A stretch of DNA of 64,000 bases from Pseudomonas sp. IPO3778 (GTDB taxonomy: Bacteria; Pseudomonadota; Gammaproteobacteria; Pseudomonadales; Pseudomonadaceae). The stretch spans positions 71,335-135,334 of the forward strand of contig NZ_JACARC010000028.1 in NCBI RefSeq assembly GCF_013386825.1, in the 5' to 3' direction. Both the position numbers and the translations under genes were made by a program. Within the stretch, counting starts at the first letter, position 1, and each line of letters begins with the position of its first letter. Shown here in pieces: positions 30,982-38,186 of the stretch. Below the pieces are notes generated by a model. It did not search any database. It worked only from the letters and a program-made list of their open reading frames with translations, and was not told where the DNA came from.

Positions 30982-31271
30982 GGGCTTAGCTCCTAATGTC
31001 GAAAGAGCTGCCATATTCGTTATCAGGCGAATAAGGGTGGCAGCTGTGCGCAGGCTGATAAACCGGGACAATAGGAACCCGGCAGGTCCGAAGACCTCCC
31101 GCGCACAGCCGCCATAACACGGCCGTACGGACGCAAAAAAAGCGTCGGCAATGGTGCTGGAGACGCTTTGTGCGCCTATTGTTCCACGGGTTATCAGGCC
31201 CGGTCACTGAATTTGCAGTGACTACGCAAAGGTAGTCGGAGCCCGTCGGCGTGAATACCACACCTTTGTGG
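30982..31271 (-). promoter_or_regulatory. highly structured leader RNA element upstream of the DUF3077 gene
   Basis: Reading the minus strand 5' to 3', hairpins are: CCACA/TGTGG (31258-31271); GACTAC/GTAGTC (31220-31237); GTCACTG/CAGTGAC (31203-31222, sharing GAC with the former); a terminator-like stem (31135-31169); a three-way junction closed by CTGTGCGC/GCGCACAG (31044-31108) holding AGGTC-TTCG-GACCT and CCGGG/CCCGG hairpins; and a long hairpin AGCTGCCA-TATTCG/CGAATA-TGGCAGCT (31006-31045). The 31169-31200 arm is also complementary to 31050-31108, giving a competing long-range helix. The element ends at the ribosome-binding site of the upstream ORF. Confidence 0.65.
31135..31169 (-). terminator. 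terminator-like hairpin inside the DUF3077 leader
   Basis: On the minus strand the 8-bp stem AAAGCGTC/GACGCTTT encloses a 15-base loop and runs straight into a seven-T tract (31135-31141). The 3' arm can alternatively pair with GCGTC at 31130-31134, across the T-tract, and the region lies inside a larger inverted repeat. This could be an attenuator or the end of a short RNA. Confidence 0.55.
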
Positions 31272-31621
31272 CAAAAAATTTCTAGCACGATGACAAGACC
31301 AAAAATCAGTGGTTTGACATTCAGAAACCGCTCTGGTCAAAAAACAATGTTGAGGCTTTTCAACGCCGAGACAAAGTGCCACTATCGGCCAGGTCCATTT
31401 TCGCCCCGTTCTGAGAGAACGCCATACGTATAGAAAAATGCGTTCAACATGATTAGCAGACCCACCCAAACAACAACTAAAACGCTATAACAATCAAAAT
31501 CTTATAATAATTAAAATACAAAAACCCAATCAATGACACAACCTAATCAAGCTAAAAATTCACACAATAAAAGTTTAAAAAATCAAAACTTAATTGAAAC
31601 AGTGCATCAGGGAAGAAACAC
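31272..31621. other. intergenic region with a sharp shift to AT-rich sequence
   Basis: About 350 bases without a convincing gene. Bases 31272 to about 31435 resemble host composition and probably hold the promoter of the structured leader; TGCTAGAAA near 31280 on the minus strand looks like an extended -10. From about 31436 the sequence turns strongly AT-rich and stays so through the PARIS-like genes, marking the probable left edge of the insert. An inverted repeat AAGTTT (31571-31576) / AAACTT (31586-31591) lies 30 bases before the first insert gene. Confidence 0.5.
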
Positions 31622-32947
31622 ATGAGAATAATGAAATTTTCAGCAAAAAAAGTCCATGACTTCTACAACTTTGACTTTAACTTCAAAGAAGACATTAGCT
31701 TTTTAGTAGGTATAAATGGCAGCGGGAAAACGACAGCCCTTCGCTTAATGCAAGCCTCACTCTCAATCGACCTATCTACGCTACTATCAATAAACTTTGA
31801 AAAACTAAGCATAGAAGTTGAGAGCGAACGAAAGCGATATAGACTTGACATATCGCAAACTAAAGAAAGAATGATATTCAACCTCAACGACACTCGCTTC
31901 CACTTTGAAAATGTGACTAGATTTGTTGGAGCAGGAAAGGACATATCAAATGCATCCATGCAAGAATATATAGAAAATCACCGACTTGAGTTAATCCAAT
32001 CTGGAGGATCAACCTTACAACATTTTATCTCCGGTGCTCGCCCGTTATTTTTAGGGTTAGAACGGAGAATGGGAAGATACGACGACGAAGTCCCACTAAC
32101 TAGCCACTGGGTATCAGAAACGTGGAGAAAGGATGGTCACGCACGAACATTCAAAAGACCTCAAAGAGAAACCTTAGAGGGCCTTGAAAACTGCCAGCGA
32201 CTTGTTGAAAAAGCTTATATGCAGTATCGAAAAGCAAGTGACGGACGAGTCGATCGGCTTTCAAACATTGTCATCGAGTCAACTTTTGAATACATAGAAT
32301 TTGATCCAAAAATGCTAGAGGATCCAGCAAAAAATCCTTATGTAGAATTACGGGTACTACACCAGCGCAAAGAAGAAATTGAGAAATTTGTAAGACAGCT
32401 TAGTGGTTCTGAAAAGGTAGTAGCACAAATTGAGAGTTTCTTTACAAAAATGTCACAAGTAGTTGATGAGGCCAAGACACAAAAAGAGCTATGGAGCTTT
32501 GAGTGGTTCCTGAACATGGCGCAGATACAACGCATTCGTACAATTCTTACAGAAATGGATAGACAGAAGAAATTTGCAGAACGTTTTTATGCTCCCATTA
32601 AAGAGTTCTGCGACACAATAAATACCTTTTTAAGACAATCGGGCAAAGAGCTAACAGTAGACTCCGTAGGAAAAATAAAAATTGTTCAAGGTGGAAAATA
32701 TATAGATTTACTAACCTTATCATCGGGAGAAAAACAATTATTAATCTTATTAGCTCATGCTCGTTTTGGTTCCACTAAAAGTAGCACCTTCATCGTTGAC
32801 GAACCAGAACTATCGCTCCATATGCACTGGCAAGAAATGCTTGTAAATGCATTACTAGAAGGAAATAAAGGCAACCAGTTCATTTTCGCAACTCACTCTC
32901 CGGAAATAGTTGGATACAGAACTGATAACTGCATTCAAGTAAGCTAA
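31622..32947 (+). CDS. AriA-like ABC ATPase of a PARIS-type anti-phage system
   Basis: 441 residues, AAA_15/AAA_21-type ABC ATPase. Walker A GINGSGKTT at 30-38, ABC signature LSSGEKQ at 366-372, Walker B FIVDEPELSLH at 390-400 with the catalytic Glu394, and the H-loop ATHS at 423-426. Residues about 150-345 form the intervening helical region. Such an ATPase directly followed by a DUF4435 protein is the AriA-AriB pair of PARIS, in which AriA holds AriB until a phage anti-restriction protein triggers release. Codon use is AT-rich and unlike the host genes around it. The ribosome-binding site is GGAAG. Assignment to PARIS rather than a related ATPase/DUF4435 pair is inference. Confidence 0.78.
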   Translation: MRIMKFSAKKVHDFYNFDFNFKEDISFLVGINGSGKTTALRLMQASLSIDLSTLLSINFEKLSIEVESERKRYRLDISQTKERMIFNLNDTRFHFENVTRFVGAGKDISNASMQEYIENHRLELIQSGGSTLQHFISGARPLFLGLERRMGRYDDEVPLTSHWVSETWRKDGHARTFKRPQRETLEGLENCQRLVEKAYMQYRKASDGRVDRLSNIVIESTFEYIEFDPKMLEDPAKNPYVELRVLHQRKEEIEKFVRQLSGSEKVVAQIESFFTKMSQVVDEAKTQKELWSFEWFLNMAQIQRIRTILTEMDRQKKFAERFYAPIKEFCDTINTFLRQSGKELTVDSVGKIKIVQGGKYIDLLTLSSGEKQLLILLAHARFGSTKSSTFIVDEPELSLHMHWQEMLVNALLEGNKGNQFIFATHSPEIVGYRTDNCIQVS

Positions 32948-32957
32948 GGAGCGTGAT

Positions 32958-33836
32958 ATGGAACGAAGCGCAGCAGCAAAATATGCGGCCTCGGTTTTTT
33001 ACGAAGGATTTAACGACTTTGACATATACGTTGAGGATACAGCGCCGGGGTATACAAAAATATTTGCATCTATACTCTCGAGAGCAATTTCCAATAACGT
33101 CACCCTTGAAAAAATTTTTGCGCTCGGTGAAAGATCCAATGTATTAGATGCTGCAAACAAGAGACTTTCATCAGACTCTGAACGCAAGGCAGTTTACATA
33201 GTGGACGGGGATTTATTTCTTCTAGCCGGGGAGCGCGAACCACTGCCAAAAAATGTAATTGCACTTCCTAGATACTGCATCGAAAACTTTCTAATAGACG
33301 AATCAACACTGATCAGTATAATGGATGAAGAGCATTGCTCTATAACACAAGATGAGTTAGCGAGAAGATTTGATTACTCCGGTTGGATATCGCGTTCGAC
33401 CCCTATACTTACTTCGTTATTTCGGACTTTCGCAGCGGCGCACTACCTACGCGCGGGGATACCGACAGTCGCCAGAGGATATACGTCAGTATACATGGGC
33501 GATAATGGAGAGTTGAATATAGAAAAAGCAAAACAAACAGAACAAGAAGTCATAAACTTACTGACCGAAAAATATGGGACCAGGGAAGTGAACCTAGCAT
33601 TACAACATGTAGATGATAAAATAGAACACGACAAGTGCTTTATAACAACTTATGTATCTGCAAAGGACTTTACCTTACCACTTTTAATGATTCGAGTAAG
33701 AGCACTAACCGAGACCAAAGCAAAAAACATTAATTTAAAAATGAGAATATCAAAAAACTGCTCACTAGAACCTTTTTCAGACGTCGTAAATAGCATTAAA
33801 ATAATAATTGGAACCCCGAATTTTCCGCACAATTAA
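32958..33836 (+). CDS. AriB-like DUF4435/TOPRIM effector of a PARIS-type system
   Basis: 292 residues of the DUF4435 family, a TOPRIM-fold nuclease. The N-terminal acidic motif YVED places Glu at residue 26, the position I recall as catalytic in characterised AriB; the DGD motif at 83-85 (IVDGDLF) supplies the metal ligands, and ALPRYCIENFLID (97-109) is a second conserved block. In PARIS, released AriB cleaves tRNA and stops the cell. The gene starts 10 bases after the ATPase stop with AAGGAG in the gap, so the two form one operon. It is AT-rich and foreign in composition. Confidence 0.76.
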   Translation: MERSAAAKYAASVFYEGFNDFDIYVEDTAPGYTKIFASILSRAISNNVTLEKIFALGERSNVLDAANKRLSSDSERKAVYIVDGDLFLLAGEREPLPKNVIALPRYCIENFLIDESTLISIMDEEHCSITQDELARRFDYSGWISRSTPILTSLFRTFAAAHYLRAGIPTVARGYTSVYMGDNGELNIEKAKQTEQEVINLLTEKYGTREVNLALQHVDDKIEHDKCFITTYVSAKDFTLPLLMIRVRALTETKAKNINLKMRISKNCSLEPFSDVVNSIKIIIGTPNFPHN

Positions 33837-33864
33837 ATTTTACAGTATATATCAAACTGCTTGA

Positions 33865-33910
33865 GAGACCACGACTAAGTTGCGAATACATTCAAGTTAG
33901 TGGTGGTCTC
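33865..33910. terminator. inverted repeat downstream of the PARIS-like operon
   Basis: Arms GAGACCACGACTA (33865-33877) and TAGTGGTGGTCTC (33898-33910) pair with one mismatch around a 20-base loop and are followed by ACCTTTT. Probably the operon terminator, though the loop is long and the T-run short; it could instead be an end structure of the insert. Confidence 0.45.
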
Positions 33911-33918
33911 ACCTTTTA

Positions 33919-33969
33919 TCACAATATAAAGAACACAGGCAGTGACCTCATTAAAGGCGCACATCTCAT
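33919..33969 (-). pseudogene. possible 5' stub of a PIN-domain toxin gene
   Basis: The antitoxin-like gene upstream ends in TGATG, so a new ATG at 33969 overlaps its stop, the arrangement expected for the PIN (VapC-like) partner. The frame opens M-R-C-A-P-L, like the MRxxPF opening of such toxins as I remember them, then reads MRSLPVFFIL and stops after 16 codons. About 18 bases look toxin-derived before the AT-rich insert begins. I found no matching 3' part on the other side of the insert. Confidence 0.35.
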
Positions 33970-34436
33970 CACTTGTACCCTTCTTCCAACTCCTGCGCCT
34001 GCTGCGCTAACGCATCCATTGCCTCCTGACTTTCATCCTCACGCCGCTGCTTGAACGCCATCAAATCAGAAAACCGTATCCGCCGATGCCGTCCGGTTTT
34101 GGTGAATGGAATAGCGCCCTCCTCCAGCATTTTCACCAAATGCGGCCGTGAGACGTTGAGCAGGTCGGCAGCTTCCTGGGAAGTCAGTTCAGCGTGGACA
34201 GGTACAACCTTTACGGCATTACCAATGGCCAACTCACCCAGGATATCGACCAGCAGGCGCAGCGCTGAGGTAGGCAGCACCAGCGAATGAGGCTTGTCTT
34301 CCTTGTCGAAGATGTCGATACGCTGGGTCTCAAACTTGGTCGACAGTAGAGACGCCAATTCTCGCTGGCCTTGTACAGCGGCTTCGACTTCCTTTTCCAA
34401 CGGTAGGACGGTTTTGGGGAGATGGCTGGCAATCAT
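33969..34436 (-). CDS. excisionase-type HTH protein, antitoxin of a PIN toxin pair
   Basis: 155 residues from the ATG at 34436. The middle carries an excisionase/MerR-type helix-turn-helix (about 85-135): ELTSQEAADLLNVSRPHLVKMLEEG then TGRHRRIRFSDLMAF. The N-terminal part (LPTSALRLLVDILGELA) is shared with antitoxins that in pseudomonads precede a PIN-domain toxin. Here the toxin is not intact; the AT-rich PARIS-like insert begins within about 20 bases of its stop. It probably autoregulates. An upstream extension to 34502 is rejected for lack of family support. Confidence 0.78.
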   Translation of the reverse strand: MIASHLPKTVLPLEKEVEAAVQGQRELASLLSTKFETQRIDIFDKEDKPHSLVLPTSALRLLVDILGELAIGNAVKVVPVHAELTSQEAADLLNVSRPHLVKMLEEGAIPFTKTGRHRRIRFSDLMAFKQRREDESQEAMDALAQQAQELEEGYK

Positions 34437-34536
34437 GATTTCGCTCCGGCAAGTACTCAACTGAGTGGGAGCAACGCTAGACGAAATAAACGAAAATCGC
34501 AATAAACGAAACGACCGCCAGTCAGTACGCTGTTCT

Positions 34537-34719
34537 TCAGCAAATGAGGACAGGTGGCGACTCTACTGACTCGTCGTACTCCGGGACACGGAGGCCATGA
34601 TTGGGAATATCGTAAATTTGCTGCTCGCAAACTGCAGCGCGATTGTCGCTGTTGATCTGATGACTTTTCCCACACTTCCCATCGAACAACGAGAATTTCA
34701 GGTTCTTCTCAGCTCTCAT
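34537..34719 (-). CDS. candidate 60-residue small protein
   Basis: A 60-codon frame with a good ribosome-binding site (AAGGAAG, 8 bases before the ATG at 34719). Hydrophilic, with Cys at 16, 31 and 60 and a segment DIPNHGLRVPEYDESV. No domain recognised. It is divergent from the pyocin gene, whose start lies 34 bases away. Composition looks host-like. It might be non-coding; only the ribosome-binding site and clean frame support it. Confidence 0.4.
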   Translation of the reverse strand: MRAEKNLKFSLFDGKCGKSHQINSDNRAAVCEQQIYDIPNHGLRVPEYDESVESPPVLIC

Positions 34720-34753
34720 AGGCTCGCTTCCTTGCACAGGGAAGTGAGTCGTC

Positions 34754-35890
34754 ATGACAGAGCGCGCGTATCCGATTACCGAAGAAGAACAGCTGAAGCG
34801 GCGAATTCTGACGCCGCAGCCTAAGCAGATTCCGTATTCACCGTTCATTGATTTGTATGAAGCGCCCCCTGCGCCATCGCCTGAACCTACAAGGATCCCA
34901 GGCCACGTATTCGCCAAGTCCTGCCAACTACCCGACGGGATCATCAGCTACAACAACCCCACCGGTTATATGCCGCTTGAGCTGATCAAGGACTACGGCC
35001 ACTTCACGTTGTTAGGCGGGCGAGAGGTAGATAGCCACGGCGGCGTGTCCCTCAGAAAAATCAGTGGTAGTGCCCTACCCGTCGGACTTGGCCAGCTTGT
35101 ACTGCGCACAGCGGCGTTGGAGTCCGCGGCTACGGCGGTCGGTGCCGCAGCCGGGAGTTTGCTTGCAGGGTTGGTGGCGCTGGCCTGGCCGTCGGAGCTT
35201 GGCGACAGTGCGCTCTATAGCGAAGAGCAGCTTCGTCACCTGCAAAAAGCCCGCTCGCGGATGCGTTTGCATATCGAGCAACGCGCCGATGGGACGCTCA
35301 AGGGGTATGGGTTTTATACCGGCAAAAATGCCGACTGGCAGATGATCGATGTAGTGCAGTTTCAGAGTCGTGACAGTCAGTTCGTGGCGGATCTCGGCGA
35401 GGGAGTTGAGCTGATTTGGACGCCGGCCATTGATCCTGGCGACACCCTTGGCATTCCGGCATTGGAGGCTGCGCCGCAAGCACCGGTGATGTGGATCTAC
35501 CCGCCGACTGAGGCGGCCGAGCAGATTCTGGTGAATCCGATTTATCCGCCGGAGTATCGGGATTTTATTCTGGTGTTTCCGGTGGAGTCGGGGGTTAGGC
35601 CACTGTATGTGGTTGTAAGCGTTCGACCGGGTGATCATATGTACCACCCAAAACCAAAATTTTTGCCCGCATTCCCCGATGCTGTTCGTGCACCGCCCAA
35701 AACAGGAATAAAGGGCGGAGGAGGACTCAGACCCCGTTGGAAAGAAGGAAATAGCTACATTTATGAATGGGACTTCGAACGAGGAAAGGTCGAAAAATAT
35801 AACCACCGAGGGAAACACTTGGGCGAATTCGACCCGATAACAGGCGAACAAACCAAAGACGCAGACGATACGCGAAGGATAGAGCCATGA
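34754..35890 (+). CDS. S-type pyocin-like bacteriocin with colicin E3-type rRNase domain
   Basis: 378 residues. An N-terminal region (1-120) with GHVFAKSCQLPDG is shared by Pseudomonas pyocin-domain proteins; a hydrophobic Ala/Gly helix (about 113-140) and an S-type pyocin translocation-like domain (about 145-300) follow. The last 55 residues are colicin E3-like (16S rRNA cleavage at A-site): YIYEWD...LGEFDPITGEQ...RRIEP. By alignment with E3, Asp340 and Glu347 match D510 and E517, Arg374/375 match R545, but the general-acid His is Arg343. No long receptor-binding domain is present. It overlaps the next gene by 4 bases. No P-box was seen upstream. Confidence 0.82.
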   Translation: MTERAYPITEEEQLKRRILTPQPKQIPYSPFIDLYEAPPAPSPEPTRIPGHVFAKSCQLPDGIISYNNPTGYMPLELIKDYGHFTLLGGREVDSHGGVSLRKISGSALPVGLGQLVLRTAALESAATAVGAAAGSLLAGLVALAWPSELGDSALYSEEQLRHLQKARSRMRLHIEQRADGTLKGYGFYTGKNADWQMIDVVQFQSRDSQFVADLGEGVELIWTPAIDPGDTLGIPALEAAPQAPVMWIYPPTEAAEQILVNPIYPPEYRDFILVFPVESGVRPLYVVVSVRPGDHMYHPKPKFLPAFPDAVRAPPKTGIKGGGGLRPRWKEGNSYIYEWDFERGKVEKYNHRGKHLGEFDPITGEQTKDADDTRRIEP

Positions 35891-36111
35891 GGCACTTGAT
35901 ATATGTGGTACCCACTGGAAGCGACGAAATCTCGGCTGAAATCTACCTCAACGTGAAAGCTGAAGATTTGCGACCCATCATGGGCTGGCAGACAGAGAGT
36001 GACGGCGTCTACGACTATCTGCTTACAGCGAAACAGATCAAAGACATTGAAGACCTCACTTCACAAGCTTTTCCAAAAAATGCGTCGCTCTACCTCGCCT
36101 GTGACGAGTGA
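35887..36111 (+). CDS. putative immunity protein for the E3-like pyocin
   Basis: 74 residues, acidic (by count net about -7), no signal peptide. The ATG overlaps the pyocin stop in ATGA, the standard coupling of bacteriocin and immunity genes. It shows no obvious resemblance to the classic ImmE3/cloacin immunity sequence, so the assignment rests on size, charge and position. Confidence 0.65.
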   Translation: MRHLIYVVPTGSDEISAEIYLNVKAEDLRPIMGWQTESDGVYDYLLTAKQIKDIEDLTSQAFPKNASLYLACDE

Positions 36112-36151
36112 AACCAATCTCAACATTAGAAACAAAAGAAGGTCATAGCTC

Positions 36152-36775
36152 ATGCGTCGTCTTGCACTCTCAGACAAAAAACTCCGCAACATCCCCAGGC
36201 GCCTGCGCGCAATCAGCCGATGGGCAGACAGTTTCGAAGGCTGGTTTTTAGCAGACTTCCCGGTGAGGCGAGGATTTGAAAACTTCAAAATCCCCGTCAT
36301 TGAAACCCTCGTAGAAGGCAAGCAAACCACCCCGGCGATCCAGGCACACTGCGCGCAGCAATTGATCAACGCCGCCGCTCACCTGATCCAAGCCCGGCCC
36401 GATGAAGCACCTGAATGCTGGGTCGTAGCAGCCATTCTGGTGCCCGACATGTTCTCAAGCGAAGTCTGCGTCTACATCGATAAAAGCCGCTACCTCGGCT
36501 CTACCCTGCCCTTCGAATACGACTATTTTCGCCAAACCCGTATTACCGGCAGAAGCCTTGCTAATGAATGGGGTCTGATCGTCCCACCGGGGATCCAAGA
36601 GGTGGGTTTTCACTTCATCCACGAAGATGAGGACGGAGAACAGTTTGAATCTGAGCATTGGTATTTCGGCGAGGTCAGTTCATCGGATGAAGATCCGGGC
36701 GGCGATCGCTGGAAGTACAAGACGTTCAAAGCATTCCAGGCGGAGCACCCGCATTTATTCAGCACGGCAACATAG
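36152..36775 (+). CDS. DUF3916 domain protein
   Basis: 207 residues recognised as DUF3916, from the start block MRRLALSDKKLRNIPRRLRA through FEGWFLADFPVRRGFENFK and KIPVIETLVEGKQTT. Cytoplasmic, no membrane segment. Function unknown; members often sit near bacteriocin or polymorphic-toxin immunity genes, so a protective role is possible but unproven. It begins 41 bases after the putative immunity gene, with AAGG upstream, probably in the same transcript. Confidence 0.78.
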   Translation: MRRLALSDKKLRNIPRRLRAISRWADSFEGWFLADFPVRRGFENFKIPVIETLVEGKQTTPAIQAHCAQQLINAAAHLIQARPDEAPECWVVAAILVPDMFSSEVCVYIDKSRYLGSTLPFEYDYFRQTRITGRSLANEWGLIVPPGIQEVGFHFIHEDEDGEQFESEHWYFGEVSSSDEDPGGDRWKYKTFKAFQAEHPHLFSTAT

Positions 36776-36812
36776 TCTTGCGGCAACCGCCGTGCTTCCA
36801 ACGACGGCCTTT

Positions 36813-38186
36813 TCAAACCGCTCCTTCGGTAAAACTCAACCGCGCACACAACCCACCCACCTCCCGGTTATACAACTCCAACCGCCCCCCAATCCTCCCC
36901 ACGATCATCTGCACAATCGCCAACCCCAACCCTGCTCCATTCGCATTCCCACGGCTGTAAAACCGCTCAAACAACCGCCCAATCTCCCCTTCATCAATCC
37001 CCGGCCCCGCATCTTCCACACACAGCTGCACCACTCCCGAATCCGTCCCCCGCACCATCACCCTCACTTCACTCCCCGCCGGCGAGAAATTCAGCGCATT
37101 GGTCACCAGGTTCTGCAGCGCAATCGCCAACGCTATCGGGTCCGTTTCAATCCAGCATTCCTCATCCCCTTCCAGCACCAACTCAACCCCTTTCTCCATC
37201 GCCAGGGGCGTCAGTTCCGCAAGCTCTTCGCGCACCAACTCCGTCAACGACACACGCACGCGAACGGTGTTGTTCAACTGCGGCTCAATGCGCGCCATGG
37301 TCAGCAGTTGGCTGCCAATACGCGTCGCCCGATCCACGCCATTGACCAGGAAGTCCAACGCCTCTCGCCGCTGCTCCTCCGTCCCTGCGCTCTGGGCGTT
37401 CTGTGCATGAATGCGCAATATCGCCAACGGCGTGCGCAACTCATGCGCCGCATCCGCAATAAACCGACGCTCCCGCTCCAGCAGGTCGTCCACCTGCACC
37501 AACAACCGGTTCAGCGCGGTTTGCATCGGTTCCAGGTCTGTGGGCAATGGCTCAAGCTGCAGCGGTCGCAAGGTCTCGCTGTCCCGCCCGCGTATGGCCT
37601 GGGCCATGGCGCGCAGGGGGTTGAGGCCCCAGCCAATGGTCAGCCAGATCAACAGCGCCAGCAGCGGTACGCCAATCAGGATGGGCCAGAGGGTGTGGCG
37701 GATGATGCGCTGGATCACGTCCTGGCGAATGTCGTCGCGCTCGCCCACCCAGATCAGCAGGCCTTGCTGCATGTCGGCGAGCATGAATGCGCACCAGTCA
37801 TTGCCGTTGTCCATCAGGTCGTGGGGCCCAAGGGTGGTGGGCGGGGCGTTGAGGATAGGCGCGTCGGTGGAGCGCACCAGCAGTTGGCCGTCGGTGCGCC
37901 ATACCTGGAAGGTCAGCCGGGTTTCGTAAGGGTGCGCGGCGCCGTCTTCGCCGACGCGACTCATGGCCTGGTCGAAGGCCTGGTAGAGGCGCTCCCAGTC
38001 GGCATCGCCGGGGTCGCGCTGGCGCAGTACGCCTTGTAGCAAGCGCGCGCTTTGGGCGAGTTGGGCGTCGTAGACTTCTTCGATTTCGTGGTGGCTGTCC
38101 CGCAGCACGAGCCAGCTGATCAGGCCATCCCCCAGCAGGATCAGCACCAGTACCGGGATGAGAATGCGCGCGCGGACCGAATTCAT
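36813..38186 (-). CDS. sensor histidine kinase (QseC/PmrB-like)
   Basis: 457 residues from the ATG at 38186: a membrane helix at about 8-28, a periplasmic domain to about 160, a second helix (about 165-185), HAMP-like linker, HisKA with ADAAHELRTPLAIL (His about 250) and HATPase with NALNFSPAG and the DAGPGIDEGE box. The ATG overlaps the response-regulator stop by 4 bases. The stimulus is not evident. The 3' end is convergent with the DUF3916 gene. Confidence 0.93.
   Translation of the reverse strand: MNSVRARILIPVLVLILLGDGLISWLVLRDSHHEIEEVYDAQLAQSARLLQGVLRQRDPGDADWERLYQAFDQAMSRVGEDGAAHPYETRLTFQVWRTDGQLLVRSTDAPILNAPPTTLGPHDLMDNGNDWCAFMLADMQQGLLIWVGERDDIRQDVIQRIIRHTLWPILIGVPLLALLIWLTIGWGLNPLRAMAQAIRGRDSETLRPLQLEPLPTDLEPMQTALNRLLVQVDDLLERERRFIADAAHELRTPLAILRIHAQNAQSAGTEEQRREALDFLVNGVDRATRIGSQLLTMARIEPQLNNTVRVRVSLTELVREELAELTPLAMEKGVELVLEGDEECWIETDPIALAIALQNLVTNALNFSPAGSEVRVMVRGTDSGVVQLCVEDAGPGIDEGEIGRLFERFYSRGNANGAGLGLAIVQMIVGRIGGRLELYNREVGGLCARLSFTEGAV

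Noticed and set aside
30986..31288. 100-codon minus-strand frame through the structured leader
   Set aside because: It passes through all the hairpins and ends at the ribosome-binding site of the coupled upstream ORF. Composition is odd (Arg/Cys/His-rich) and the palindromes explain the sequence better. Not fully excluded.
31194..31469. 91-codon minus-strand frame upstream of the leader
   Set aside because: No ribosome-binding site, no recognisable domain, and it spans both the composition boundary and the hairpins.
34503..34753. P-box (PrtN site) before the pyocin gene
   Set aside because: I looked for the tandem pyocin activator motif and found none, so SOS/PrtN control is not claimed.
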